Source: Promethearchaeota archaeon
Lineage (GTDB): Archaea; Asgardarchaeota; Lokiarchaeia; Sigyniarchaeales; SOKP01
Direction of reading: 5' to 3'
NCBI GenBank assembly: GCA_008080735.1
Contig: SHMW01000007.1
Coordinates: forward strand, 1-64,000
DNA length: 64,000 nt
The translations under genes and the position numbers were made by a program. Shown here in pieces: positions 53,800 to 63,356 of this stretch. The number at the start of each line of letters is the position of its first letter. The first letter of the stretch is position 1. The notes under the pieces were generated by a model. It worked only from the letters and a program-made list of their open reading frames with translations, made no database searches and was not told the DNA's origin.

Positions 53800-55710
53800 T
53801 CATTCTTTTGTAATGTCCATCTTAAATTCAGTCACACCACCCTCAATTCGTCTTACTGTAAGAGGATAATCGGCACTGTCGATAATGTGGAGCATTGCTT
53901 TATTTTCTAGTAAAATGGTTCCTGTAAAAGCTTTATAGTTTAGTTCTCGAGCGATTTGTACAAGATAATTCAATAAAAATTTTGTTATTCCTAAACCTCG
54001 CCAATCTGGATGTACGGCAAATGCAATTTCGGCGACAGAAGGTTTATTTGTGCTAAAGAAGCCTCCTTCAGCAATAATTTTTTTCACTTCATTTTTTTCA
54101 TGGACTCCTACAAGGATCATACTGGTAGAATAGTCTATGATCACCATAGGAGAAACGGTTTTATGGCGAAATGCCTTTACGGGCGTAAAAAACCGATAAT
54201 ATCTGTCCTTTTCATTTAACGAATAGAGTAATTCTTGAATTAGCCGTTCATCTGTCGGCTTGATTGGTCGGATTTTAATAGTTTCTTCGTTAGATAAGTC
54301 CAAAGTAGTTTCATATTTTTCGGGATATACACTAATCCGTCCTTCTACTGATTTGGGTAATTTCTGATCTGAATAGATATAATTCCACTCTTTAGCTTTC
54401 TGTAATAATTCATCTCTAAAATCAGGATGGGCAATGTTAATCATCTGTAGAACACGTTCACGAATATTTTTCCCATACAAATAGGCTATACCCCATTCAG
54501 TGACGACATAATGGACCTCGTGCCGAGGAATAACCACCCCAGAACCGGGTTGGAGATTAGGTACGATCCGAGAGACAATCTCTCCATCTTTAAGTTTTGC
54601 TGTAGAAGGTAACACCATAATAGGTTTTCCTTCGGGCGCTCTCCCCGCACCGCGTACAAAGTCTGCTTGCCCCCCAATTCCGCTGTAGAATTCATGCCCA
54701 ATTGAATCTGAGTTTACTTGGCCTGTGACGTCTACAGAGAGTGCAGCATTGATTGCAACTTGCTTTCTATTTTGACTAATTATGTATGGGTCGTTAACAT
54801 ATTCTACGGGATGGAACTCAATCATCGGATTATTGTCAACAAAATCATAGAGTCTACGTGAACCCATCACAAACGAACAAATGATTTTTCCTTTGTGTAA
54901 TGTCTTCTTTTTACATGTAACTATTCCCTCCTCCACAAGGTCCACTACCCCATCAGAAAAAACCTCACTATGAACCCCTAAATCCTTTTTATCCATAAGT
55001 GCTTGTGTGACGGCGTTTGGTATCTGACCGATACCCATTTGGATCGTGGATTCATCTTCAATAAGAGAAGCTACATAGTTAGCAATTTTTTTGGCTATAT
55101 CGTCGGGTTCATCATATGAGAATTCGAGAATATCTCGATCAACAACCACAAACGCGTCAATATCCGCTATATTTATAAAGGAATTTCCTAACGTGCGTGG
55201 CATATTTGGATTTATTTCCGCAATTACATAGTCCGCAGCTTCCGCAAGAGGTTTAACAATGTCTACATTAATTCCATAACTACAAAAACCATATTGATCC
55301 GGAGGAGATACTTGGATTAATGCTGTATCTAAATGCATTTGACCGCTTAAAAAGAGCTTAGGTATTTCTGATAAAGGCATTGGTGTATAGTCTGCTTGTC
55401 CTCGTTGTACTGCTCCTCTCAAACTCTTCCCGATGAAAAACGCATTATGTCGGAATAAATCTTCGATCCCCCCTGCCTTTTTATAATATTCAAGGTCAGA
55501 TAAGCTTAAAAAGTGGATTATTTCAATGTCAGGTAATTCTGGACTTAGTTCGATCAATTTTTTAGTGAGATCCAAAGGCTCTGATAATCCAGAGTCTATG
55601 AATATCCGATCTGCAGGATTAATATAATCTCTAATAGCTTTCTCAAGCGGGACTTGTTTATCTTGATATTTTTTTATATATGAATTACTATCCATTTTCT
55701 CAGAAACCAT
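53800..55710 (-). CDS. Acetyl-CoA hydrolase/transferase fused to a GNAT acetyltransferase
   Basis: 636-residue fusion. Residues about 15-460 are the class I CoA-transferase/acetyl-CoA hydrolase fold with IQVSPPDQYGFCSYG, IQMGIGQIPNAV, the covalent Glu in GVHSEVFSDGVV (Glu249) and IGGQADFVRGA. After a linker, residues about 475-636 are a GNAT domain: IKIRPIKPTDERLIQEL, AEIAFAVHPDWRGLGITKFLL (acetyl-CoA loop) and a final strand. The combination resembles acyl-CoA synthetase/acetyltransferase fusions, where the GNAT acetylates the enzyme itself. Here autoregulation of CoA transfer is plausible; the acyl substrate is unknown. Confidence 0.9.
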   Translation of the reverse strand: MVSEKMDSNSYIKKYQDKQVPLEKAIRDYINPADRIFIDSGLSEPLDLTKKLIELSPELPDIEIIHFLSLSDLEYYKKAGGIEDLFRHNAFFIGKSLRGAVQRGQADYTPMPLSEIPKLFLSGQMHLDTALIQVSPPDQYGFCSYGINVDIVKPLAEAADYVIAEINPNMPRTLGNSFINIADIDAFVVVDRDILEFSYDEPDDIAKKIANYVASLIEDESTIQMGIGQIPNAVTQALMDKKDLGVHSEVFSDGVVDLVEEGIVTCKKKTLHKGKIICSFVMGSRRLYDFVDNNPMIEFHPVEYVNDPYIISQNRKQVAINAALSVDVTGQVNSDSIGHEFYSGIGGQADFVRGAGRAPEGKPIMVLPSTAKLKDGEIVSRIVPNLQPGSGVVIPRHEVHYVVTEWGIAYLYGKNIRERVLQMINIAHPDFRDELLQKAKEWNYIYSDQKLPKSVEGRISVYPEKYETTLDLSNEETIKIRPIKPTDERLIQELLYSLNEKDRYYRFFTPVKAFRHKTVSPMVIIDYSTSMILVGVHEKNEVKKIIAEGGFFSTNKPSVAEIAFAVHPDWRGLGITKFLLNYLVQIARELNYKAFTGTILLENKAMLHIIDSADYPLTVRRIEGGVTEFKMDITKE

Positions 55711-55861
55711 TATTATTACTTAATGTATTATAAAAGAAAAATAGCGATTAAACTTTATTTATAGGAAGATTTGGGATTCTTAAAGAAAGGCGTGTATTTC
55801 GAATTTAAACCGTGAAGATATGAAATATCTCAACATTAAAATGAAAAAATGAAAAAAGAAA

Positions 55862-56257
55862 CTATATTTTGTTGAATTTTTTCTTAATCTTTTTTACTCG
55901 ATTTCTGTTTTTGCCCCAATCATATCCTCCAATGCGGGATTGTGATCTTAGATGGATTAAGTTATTCTCCTCATCAAAATAGACCTCAACATCATCATCA
56001 AATCGGAATAAAAATGTGGTGAATTTTGCGCGGAGATAATTTTCTTTATTCTCTAAAATCTCCGTACGGCTCATTGAATTAATAACTTCAAGCATTTTTT
56101 CCTTCGCCTCCTCTATCGATGTATTTAAGGAGAGCGGTTCAATATAGTGCTTTTCATCGTCTTTTGGTGCTTGAGTTGACACGCATACATGTTTTTCTGG
56201 ACAAGGGTAAAATTTTCCATCTTCCACTAGCCCTACTTTTCTCTCTTCAGAAGGCAT
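55862..56257 (-). CDS. DUF1499-family protein
   Basis: 131 residues matching the DUF1499 pattern: FYPCPEKHVCVSTQAP near the start, EPLSLNTSIEEAKEKMLEVINSM, RAKFTTFLFRFDDDVEVYFDEENNLIHLRSQSRIGGYDWGKNRNRV at the end (described by key residues: Asp-Asp-x-Glu, Arg-Ser-x-Ser-Arg, Asp-x-Gly-x-Asn-Arg). Function of the family is unknown. No signal peptide. Divergent from the peroxiredoxin gene 176 bases away. Confidence 0.85.
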   Translation of the reverse strand: MPSEERKVGLVEDGKFYPCPEKHVCVSTQAPKDDEKHYIEPLSLNTSIEEAKEKMLEVINSMSRTEILENKENYLRAKFTTFLFRFDDDVEVYFDEENNLIHLRSQSRIGGYDWGKNRNRVKKIKKKFNKI

Positions 56258-56433
56258 ACTAATATGTCATCTCTAAATTGGATTGATATTAATTAACTTA
56301 GGCAGATATTAAAGATTTGAGTCTTTAAAAAATAAACTTTTAATAAATTTTTTCTATTTTATAAAAATTAGGTTTAAGTAAATAGGGGAGATAATTTTAA
56401 TAATAAGTATTTAACAGATGGAAACTGAGTTCA

Positions 56434-56907
56434 ATGAAAGATAAATTTGATATGGTCGGAACTAAAATAGAAGAGTTTTCATTGCCAAATTCACGTGGAG
56501 AGAAATTAAATATCCGAGACCTTCAAGGAAAGAATGTAGTAGTGGTCTTGCTGAGAGATATTAAGTGACCGTATTGTAGATGGCATATCGGGCATCTTCG
56601 CAGAGATTATGACAAATTCCAAGACAAAAATACCGAATTATACCCTATTTTAGTAGACGAGGAAGAAAACGCTCAAAAGATGGAAGAAAAATATGCACGT
56701 AATAAATATCCCATTTTTTACGATAAGGAAAACCAAGTTGCGGAAATGTTAAACCAAGAGAAAAAGCTATTGAAGTTGGGGAGATTACCCGGATTACTCA
56801 TACTCGACAAGGAAAATGTCATACAATATGCATATTATAGCGATTCAATGAAAGATATTCCAGAAAATGAGGAACTTTTTGAAGTTATAAATAATTTGAA
56901 TGAATAA
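56434..56907 (+). CDS. Peroxiredoxin-like selenoprotein (TGA = Sec at the peroxidatic site)
   Basis: An in-frame TGA at 56566-56568 (codon 45) splits a normal peroxiredoxin-like protein. Before it: GTKIEEFSLPNSRGEKLNI and VVVVLLRDIK; after it: PYCRWHIGHLRRDYDKF, giving RDIK-U-PYCRWH, where relatives have CPxC. Downstream strands ELYPILVDEE, YPIFYDKENQVAEML and RLPGLLILDKENVIQYAY complete the fold. Sec45-x-x-Cys48 would reduce peroxides, with Cys48 as possible resolving residue. The whole frame is 157 residues and ends TAA at 56907, followed by a hairpin. If UGA is not recoded, this would be a nonsense pseudogene, but the exact active-site position argues against that. Confidence 0.85.
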
Positions 56908-56910
56908 CCG

Positions 56911-56975
56911 ATTTGGAGGGAATAAAGAAAAAAATGCTGGTCTTTATTCTTAAAAGTTAGCCACACTTACCAAAT
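56911..56975 (+). promoter_or_regulatory. Candidate SECIS hairpin in the peroxiredoxin 3' region
   Basis: Four bases after the TAA, ATTTGG (56911-56916) pairs with CCAAAT (56970-56975); inside it GAATAAAGA (56920-56928) pairs perfectly with TCTTTATTC (56941-56949), with a 12-base loop and two flanking G-U pairs. Archaeal SECIS elements are found in the 3' untranslated region, so position and structure fit. The match to the known SECIS core is not clear. A T-tract follows at 56982. Confidence 0.5.
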
Positions 56976-56981
56976 TAATCC

Positions 56982-56992
56982 TTTTTTTTTTA
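56982..56992 (+). terminator. T-tract terminator after the selenoprotein
   Basis: A run of T residues ends the 3' region of the peroxiredoxin gene, typical of archaeal transcription termination. It lies right after the SECIS candidate, so the hairpin is inside the transcript. Confidence 0.45.
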
Positions 56993-57077
56993 ATTTCTTA
57001 CCATACCTTCCTTTCCCAATATTATTAGGCGAGCGATTAAATCACTATATTAAAGAAGTAAAAATAGGAGATTAAAG

Positions 57078-57875
57078 ATGCCGATTTTCCACTATAACGA
57101 TATCAAAATCAATTACATCGATAAAGGAGAGGGAGTGCCGTTAGTGTTATTAATGGGATTTGGAACACAGATGCGTGCATGGACTTTCCAAATCACGTAT
57201 TTTAAAAAACGAGTGCGGGTAATTAGCTTTGACAATCGTGGAACGGGAAGAAGTTCGCGACCCGATTATCCCTATTCGATGGAGATATTTGTTAAGGACT
57301 TGGATTATTTATTAAAGCACCTAAATGTAAATGAGAAGGTTTTTCTCTGCGGAATATCGATGGGTGGGATGATTGCTCAGCAATTTGCTCTGAAATACCC
57401 GAAAAGAGTAAAGGGATTAATATTAATTGCTACCTCTGCGATAGCTGACCCCAAGGATTTGGTGGAAAGAATGAAAATAATTAGCTCCTTCTCTCCAGAA
57501 CAACAACTCAAAGCGAGAACTTCCTTATTATATTCTAGATCATTCCAGAAAAGGATTTTTGAGGATGAACAACTCCTAAGGTTCTTTTTGAATGGTATGG
57601 ATAAAAATAGGACGACACTTCAGGATTATCACAACCAAGCGGCAGCTATTAAGAAGCATGATACAAGAAAAAAGCTAGAAGAGATCCCCCATCCTACTCT
57701 CATAATTGTTGGATCAGAAGATAGAGTGATACCACCCTCACACTCAAAATATTTAGATAAAAACTTGGAGAATTCTAAACTTATTATTTTTGAAGGATTT
57801 TCACATGGATTAATTGTCGAAGCAGCTCACAAAGTAAATCGAACCATATGGAAATTTATACAAGACTTTGTTTAG
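57078..57875 (+). CDS. Alpha/beta hydrolase
   Basis: 265-residue serine hydrolase: oxyanion-region PLVLLMGFGTQMRAWTF, RVISFDNRGTGRSSRPD, nucleophile elbow LCGISMGGMIAQQFA (Ser), ATSAIADP, acid in IIVGSEDRVIPP (Asp) and His in FEGFSHGLIVE. Such proteins hydrolyse esters, lactones or similar. AGGAG nine bases before the ATG. Substrate unknown; no operon partner. Confidence 0.92.
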   Translation: MPIFHYNDIKINYIDKGEGVPLVLLMGFGTQMRAWTFQITYFKKRVRVISFDNRGTGRSSRPDYPYSMEIFVKDLDYLLKHLNVNEKVFLCGISMGGMIAQQFALKYPKRVKGLILIATSAIADPKDLVERMKIISSFSPEQQLKARTSLLYSRSFQKRIFEDEQLLRFFLNGMDKNRTTLQDYHNQAAAIKKHDTRKKLEEIPHPTLIIVGSEDRVIPPSHSKYLDKNLENSKLIIFEGFSHGLIVEAAHKVNRTIWKFIQDFV

Positions 57876-58039
57876 TGATTTATTTAAACAAGTATATATA
57901 TTATATTCATCAAATTCTTATTTTTACTTGGGTTAATAAATAATTAAGTTTTTTATTCTAAAATGCAATATAAAAGGTAATGAAATCTTTTTAGAAATTT
58001 ACTAAACAAAAAATCTAAAATAAATTTATGTGATGTCAA

Positions 58040-59749
58040 ATGGGACTAAAATTAGCTTCATTTTTATCCGTAACAGCATTATTTGCTCTGGTCTACGCGG
58101 TAGTTTTTGCTATTATGTTTTGGTTTCTCGGAACTGCGTGGTGGTCATTACTCTTGATGATAGGTTTTACAGTGATGATTATTTTAATCCAATATGCAAT
58201 ATCGCCGTATCTGATACAATGGATATATGATATTGAATGGATAGATTATAATCAATATAAGGCACGTTATCCTCATTTAGCCAATACTCTTGATAAAGTT
58301 GTTAATATTAACAAGATTGATATGCCCAGAATGGGAATCATCCACGATAAGAATCCGAACGCGTTTACGTTCGGGCATACGAAAAATAATGCTCGAGTTG
58401 TATTAACGCAAGGTATCTTGGAATTCTTAGATGAAGACGAACAAAACGCAGTATTAGCTCACGAACTTGGTCATGTTATCCATTCTGACTTTATTCTGAT
58501 GACCATTGTATTCGCTATTCCTATGATCCTCTATACCATTGCCCGATGGGCATATTATGCCAGCTTTTTTAGGAGAGGACGTGGTAGCGACAGTGATGAG
58601 GCAGCTGCGGTAGGTTTAGCGCTCATTGCGATTGCGGCTCTTTCTTATCTGGCATATTATATTGGATCTCTTATAGCCCTGATAGTTAGTAGGATTAGGG
58701 AATATTATGCCGATGAGCATTCTGCAGAACTCTTGGAAAATCCTAATCATCTTGCTACTGGTCTTGTGAAAATTGCTTATGGTTTAGTAGCGGATCAAGG
58801 CATAAGTATAGAGGAACGTAATAAATCACGAGTTCGTGGTTTGAAAGGGTTAGGTATTTTCGATCCGAGTGATGCGAAACACCTTGCTGTTGAATCTGTG
58901 GGAAAGGGTGGAACCTATTCGATGGATGCGATCGAAGCAGCCGCAGCATGGGATCTCTATAATCCTTGGGCGAAATATTACCAAATATTCAGTACACATC
59001 CTCTACCAGCAAAGCGAATTCAACGTTTAAATCAACAATGCCAAGATTTCGGAATTCAACCAGAAATCGATCTCTCAAAGTCAAAGAAGATTAAAGAAGA
59101 ACAAGCGGGAAAATCGATGGCCGGGGAATTTTTGACCGATTTATTCTTCAAATATCTTCCTACCATCTTATTCATCCTATTCATCTTCTTCACTATATTT
59201 TGGTTATTAGATCTTGTAGGATTGATAGTTCTACCTTTTGGTTTGGGAGTTTCAGTGAATAATTTTCTTTTGATTGCGGGAGTATGGTTTTATGTGATTG
59301 GTTTCGGTTATATCGCACGGACTCAATTCATGTATAGAAGCGGATTCAAACCGATGAAAGTAGTGGATTTAATGACTAAAGTAAAAGCTTCCCCCGTTCG
59401 AAGTATACCCGCAATTATAGAAGGGAAGATCATTGGGAAGGGAATTCCGGGCTATTATTTCAGCGATGATATATACTTCCAAGATGAAACAGGCCTATTA
59501 TATATAGATTATCGTTTTGGAATAGGTCTAGTAGATTTCTTCTGGTCAATCCGGCGTGTTCCTCAACTTATCGGACAGAATGCCCGTATTAAGGGTTGGT
59601 TTAGGAGGGGTCCATCTCCGTATTTACAAGTGGACACAATAGAGGCAGGGGGTCGAAGTTTTAGGAACTATAGCAAACATCTGACTTATATCGGAGCAGT
59701 GATTTGCTTTATTATTGGAGCAGTGCTGTTTTATTTCTGGTTTATCTAA
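58040..59749 (+). CDS. M48-family (HtpX-like) membrane metalloprotease with C-terminal OB-like domain
   Basis: 569-residue zinc protease. Two N-terminal membrane helices precede the conserved PNAFTFGHTKNNARVVLTQGIL, the zinc motif AVLAHELGHVIHSDF (His-Glu-x-x-His), two further helices and the third ligand in REYYADEHSAELL. The last about 180 residues comprise more helices and a beta-rich part (RSIPAIIEGKIIGKGIPG, GQNARIKGWFRRGPSPYLQV), which is not standard for HtpX and looks like an OB-like module. Involved in membrane-protein quality control in relatives; the extra domain may give specificity. Confidence 0.9.
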   Translation: MGLKLASFLSVTALFALVYAVVFAIMFWFLGTAWWSLLLMIGFTVMIILIQYAISPYLIQWIYDIEWIDYNQYKARYPHLANTLDKVVNINKIDMPRMGIIHDKNPNAFTFGHTKNNARVVLTQGILEFLDEDEQNAVLAHELGHVIHSDFILMTIVFAIPMILYTIARWAYYASFFRRGRGSDSDEAAAVGLALIAIAALSYLAYYIGSLIALIVSRIREYYADEHSAELLENPNHLATGLVKIAYGLVADQGISIEERNKSRVRGLKGLGIFDPSDAKHLAVESVGKGGTYSMDAIEAAAAWDLYNPWAKYYQIFSTHPLPAKRIQRLNQQCQDFGIQPEIDLSKSKKIKEEQAGKSMAGEFLTDLFFKYLPTILFILFIFFTIFWLLDLVGLIVLPFGLGVSVNNFLLIAGVWFYVIGFGYIARTQFMYRSGFKPMKVVDLMTKVKASPVRSIPAIIEGKIIGKGIPGYYFSDDIYFQDETGLLYIDYRFGIGLVDFFWSIRRVPQLIGQNARIKGWFRRGPSPYLQVDTIEAGGRSFRNYSKHLTYIGAVICFIIGAVLFYFWFI

Positions 59750-59882
59750 CTACTACATTTTTTTTGTTTTTTTTATTTTATCCTTCTATTTTTTTCTCGC
59801 CTCGTTTGATTAGAAAAGTTTCTTCACACCATATTACCTAATATATAGAAAAATTATTCTTTTTAGACAGACTGATCCAATT

Positions 59883-61136
59883 ATGGCACAAAACAAAGAT
59901 AAGCATGTAGAATTAATGGCTCCTTTAAAAAATCTGAAGTCATTGAATGCTGTATTGAACTCTGCTAATGCGATATATTTCGGAGTGGAAGATTTAAATA
60001 TGCGATCATTCGCGGATAATTTTCAGTTAAAAGATTTAGCTTATATAGTTCAGAAATGCCATGATAATAACCTTAAGGCTTATCTTACTTTAAATACAAT
60101 CGTTTATGAGAATGAATTTGACCTTATAGAAAAAATATTAGACAAAGCCGTGGAAGTAGAAATTGATTCGATTATAGTTCACGATATAGGGGTAATTAAT
60201 TTAATCAAAAAAAGAGGACTGGAATTTCATATTTCTACACAAGCAAATATTTCTAATTCTTATTCTGCGATGTTTTATGAGCAACTTGGAGCCAAACGGT
60301 TGATCCTTGCACGAGAATTATCGCTTGACCAAATTAAAAAGATCAAATCAAAAGTAAATAAAGCAGAAATAGAGACATTTGTACATGGAGCCCAATGTAC
60401 CTCAATTTCCGGGCGTTGTTATTTTTCCGCGGAAATATGCGGTGCACAAGACTATTCAGCGAATCGTGGGAAGTGTGTTCAACCATGTCGCGGCAAATGG
60501 AGTGTTTATGATGAAAATGAGAATGAATTTCTTTATGATGGAGTATTTTTTATTAATACTAAGGATCTGTGTATGATTGAACATATTCCAGAATTAATAG
60601 AAGCTAATATTGATGCGTTCAAGATAGAAGGAAGGATGCGCGATCCAATTTATATCGAGACCGTTTCTCAATGTTATCGAGAAGCCATAGATGCATATTA
60701 TAACTCTTCATTTTCAGAACAAAAAGTCGAGGGCTGGCTAATTAAACTCAAACGAGTGTATAATCGGGGATTTTCCACCGGATTCTATTTCGGTATGCCC
60801 GACGGAAAAGAAATTGTTAGGGAGAAGCACGGAAATATCTCGGAATATAGAAAAATGCAGATTGGAAAGGTGATTAACTACTTTCCGGAAAAGAAAGCTG
60901 CGAAATTATTACTCCATAGAGGGAAATTGAAATTAGGAGATGAGATCTTCATTATAGGAAAAAATACAGACACTTATCTACATCAAACGATTTCTTCAAT
61001 TCAGATTAAAAAGAAAAGAAACCTTGTGGAGACTCCGCCTATATCAAAAGGATCTCATTTACGGGTTGGAATAACTGTTGATGAAGAAGTGAAGAAAAAT
61101 GACGGAGTATATTTGTTAACAAACAAAGGAAAATAA
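59883..61136 (+). CDS. Peptidase U32 family protein (TrhP-like)
   Basis: 417-residue member of the U32/TrhP family: MAPLKNLKSLNAVLNSANAIYFGVEDLNMRSFADNF at the start, ETFVHGAQCTSISGRCYFSAEICG, NRGKCVQPCRGKW and TKDLCMIEHIPELIEANIDAFKIEGRMRDP. Cysteines in Ser-Gly-Arg-Cys, Cys-Gly and Cys-Val-Gln-Pro-Cys are the conserved iron-sulfur or metal ligands. U32 members hydroxylate tRNA (TrhP) or modify other molecules rather than cleave peptides. ATG 59883; follows the protease gene by 133 bases. Confidence 0.9.
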   Translation: MAQNKDKHVELMAPLKNLKSLNAVLNSANAIYFGVEDLNMRSFADNFQLKDLAYIVQKCHDNNLKAYLTLNTIVYENEFDLIEKILDKAVEVEIDSIIVHDIGVINLIKKRGLEFHISTQANISNSYSAMFYEQLGAKRLILARELSLDQIKKIKSKVNKAEIETFVHGAQCTSISGRCYFSAEICGAQDYSANRGKCVQPCRGKWSVYDENENEFLYDGVFFINTKDLCMIEHIPELIEANIDAFKIEGRMRDPIYIETVSQCYREAIDAYYNSSFSEQKVEGWLIKLKRVYNRGFSTGFYFGMPDGKEIVREKHGNISEYRKMQIGKVINYFPEKKAAKLLLHRGKLKLGDEIFIIGKNTDTYLHQTISSIQIKKKRNLVETPPISKGSHLRVGITVDEEVKKNDGVYLLTNKGK

Positions 61137-61274
61137 GCAACAATAATAAAATTTTTTAAAATTATTTCTTTCTAAGCCTGTTGTATTTTTAAAGATTAAT
61201 TTATAAATTATTGACGATATGAATAAGAATCAATTAGTCCTCTTTATATTCAAAAAAAAGGAGGGAAAGAAAGG

Positions 61275-62099
61275 TTGAATAGTCTTTTTAAAGATTCTAT
61301 TAGAAAAATTTTAGATCTAGATGGGAAAGTAGCTATAGTTACGGGAGGTGCTGTAGGAATAGGAGAAGCTATAGCATATAGGTTAGCAGAACTTAACGCT
61401 AAAGTTTTAATTACTGATGTTGACGCAGAAAACGGAAAAAAAACAGCTAATAAAATTACTGATAATGGTGGTATTGCCGAATTTAAAATCGTTGATGTAA
61501 GCGATTTAAATATGGTAAGAGATTCCGTGGTTTATTGTGTTGAACAATTTAAGAAAGTGGATATTTTAGTTAACAATGCAGGAATCTTTCCGATGAGACC
61601 TATTTGGGATATCGATCAGGAGTTATGGGACAGAGTTATGGATATCAATTTGAAAGGATCTTTTTTTTATGCGAAAGAGGTAGCAAAAATGATGAAGAGT
61701 AATCAAATCGGAGGTAAAATTATAAATATAGCCTCTATTGATGCATTCCATCCAACAGGAAGTCTTATTCATTATGATAGCTCCAAGGGAGGAATGATAA
61801 TGATGACTAAAGCATTGGCTCTTGAACTAGCGCCTTTTAAAATTAATGTGAATGCAATAGCTCCAGGTGGGGTCTCCACACCAGGTGCAGATGAGGTCCA
61901 GTCAATTGCAAAACAACAGATGGAAAAAGCAGGGATGCAAGAACAAGCAATTCAAGATGCATTTACCGCACGCATTCCATTTGGCAGAATGGGTCAGCCT
62001 GATGAGATTGCAAGAGCAGTTATATTTTTAGCCACAGATCTATGTAGTTATGTAACAGGAGAAACTATAATCGTAGACGGAGGATACTTGCTTTCATAA
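61275..62099 (+). CDS. Short-chain dehydrogenase/reductase (3-oxoacyl reductase-like)
   Basis: NAD(P)-dependent SDR, 274 residues. GGAVGIGEAIAYRLA cofactor loop, DVSDLN, LVNNAGIFPM, catalytic Ser-Ile-Asp (NIASIDAFH), YDSSKGGMIMMTKALA (Tyr-x3-Lys) and SYVTGETIIVDGGYL, characteristic of FabG-like classical SDRs. Start TTG at 61275 has GGAGG about ten bases before it, which decides the start. Substrate unknown. Confidence 0.92.
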   Translation: MNSLFKDSIRKILDLDGKVAIVTGGAVGIGEAIAYRLAELNAKVLITDVDAENGKKTANKITDNGGIAEFKIVDVSDLNMVRDSVVYCVEQFKKVDILVNNAGIFPMRPIWDIDQELWDRVMDINLKGSFFYAKEVAKMMKSNQIGGKIINIASIDAFHPTGSLIHYDSSKGGMIMMTKALALELAPFKINVNAIAPGGVSTPGADEVQSIAKQQMEKAGMQEQAIQDAFTARIPFGRMGQPDEIARAVIFLATDLCSYVTGETIIVDGGYLLS

Positions 62100-62150
62100 C
62101 GTATTGAATCTAATAAAAATCGGGATGAAAGCTTTGGAATCAAACAAGTC

Positions 62151-62948
62151 CTATCTTCCCATAAACTTACCAGCTACCTTTCCGACAAATTTCCGGGGTA
62201 ATAATCGTACGAGAGTAGTCATGAGTTTGTAGTGCCATCCTGGCACTGAAACGTCATCTCCTCTCATTGTTGCTTTGTAAGCTTTCTTAGCCACTTTTTC
62301 AGCATCCATAAGGATCAACTCTGTGATAACATTACCAGATTCCGACATAGTTTCCGTCAATTCTGTTCTTACAAAACCTGGACACAAGGTTGTTACGGAC
62401 ACACCCGTTCCTTCTAGCTCAATACTTAGAGACTCTGAAAAATTAAGAATATATGCTTTTGATCCAGCGTAAACTGAAGTGGTTGGAGTAGGAACTATTC
62501 CAGAGATCGACGAAACATTGAGAATTCGTCCGAATTTTCTCTTAATCATTTGAGGGACAAGTAATTTCGTTAGTCGGGTGGTTGTTATTATGTGAAGGGT
62601 AATCATGTCAAGTTCTTTTTTCCATCTTGTGGAATGATCAAATTTCCCAAATTCATTGAAGCCCGCATTATTGACTAATATATCCACTCTTAAAGAATTC
62701 TTTTCCAATATTGAAGCTACATCATCCGCCGCTTGAATTGATGCCAGATCTTTAGAGATGATGTATGTATCTGCTCCATAATTTTCTTTGAGATTAGATG
62801 CCAGTTTATTTAAAAGCTGTTCGCGTCTCGCAATGATTATCAAATCACACCCATTTTTCGCAAATATTTTTGCGAGTTCTCTTCCGATTCCACTTGAGGC
62901 GCCTGTGATTAAAGCTCTAGGTTTTATTATGGATCCATTTGAGGTCAT
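62151..62948 (-). CDS. Short-chain dehydrogenase/reductase (DltE-like)
   Basis: 265-residue SDR with LITGASSGIGRELAKIF, LVNNAGFNEFG, Ser of NVSSISGIV and YAGSKAYILNFSESLSIEL (Tyr-x3-Lys), plus a basic C-terminal end (RLLPRKFVGKVAGKF). This belongs to the group resembling DltE/KR-type oxidoreductases with a hydrophobic, membrane-leaning C-terminus. It is convergent with the previous SDR. Substrate unknown. Confidence 0.9.
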   Translation of the reverse strand: MTSNGSIIKPRALITGASSGIGRELAKIFAKNGCDLIIIARREQLLNKLASNLKENYGADTYIISKDLASIQAADDVASILEKNSLRVDILVNNAGFNEFGKFDHSTRWKKELDMITLHIITTTRLTKLLVPQMIKRKFGRILNVSSISGIVPTPTTSVYAGSKAYILNFSESLSIELEGTGVSVTTLCPGFVRTELTETMSESGNVITELILMDAEKVAKKAYKATMRGDDVSVPGWHYKLMTTLVRLLPRKFVGKVAGKFMGR

Positions 62949-63026
62949 TGTAAATTTCTCTCTTGATTTATTAATTTTGGTTTAAAAGTTTAATTATTAT
63001 ACAAATTTCACAAAAATATGCTAAAT

Positions 63027-63356
63027 TTAAGATTCCAATTTCAAACCTGCATGTTGCCAACCCCTTTTCCCCGCTTTAAAATCATATACGTTTTTATATC
63101 CCATCTCAATCAATTTCCTTGCCGAATTGGTACTCGAATGACATGAATAGCTAGCACAATAGACTACTATCGGAAAATTTTTATCAAACTTTTTAGGTAT
63201 AACCTTCTTAATCCTTTCTTCGGGAATATTGATTGCGCCTGGAATATGCTCCTTTTCATATTGATCTTCGCTAAGGACTTCTACTAAAGCAAAATCTTTA
63301 TCATTTTCTCTAAATTCAATTAGAGACTCAATCGGAATAATTTTTAAATCAGCCAT
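63027..63356 (-). CDS. Single-domain rhodanese
   Basis: 109 residues with the rhodanese fold: FALVEVLSEDQYEKEHIPGAINIP, then the active-site loop PIVVYCASYSCHSSTNSA, where Cys of VYCAS carries the persulfide, and GYKNVYDFKAGKRGWQHAG. Sulfur carrier or sulfurtransferase. Two cysteines in the loop region (Cys-Ala-Ser-Tyr-Ser-Cys) are unusual. Monocistronic. Confidence 0.9.
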   Translation of the reverse strand: MADLKIIPIESLIEFRENDKDFALVEVLSEDQYEKEHIPGAINIPEERIKKVIPKKFDKNFPIVVYCASYSCHSSTNSARKLIEMGYKNVYDFKAGKRGWQHAGLKLES

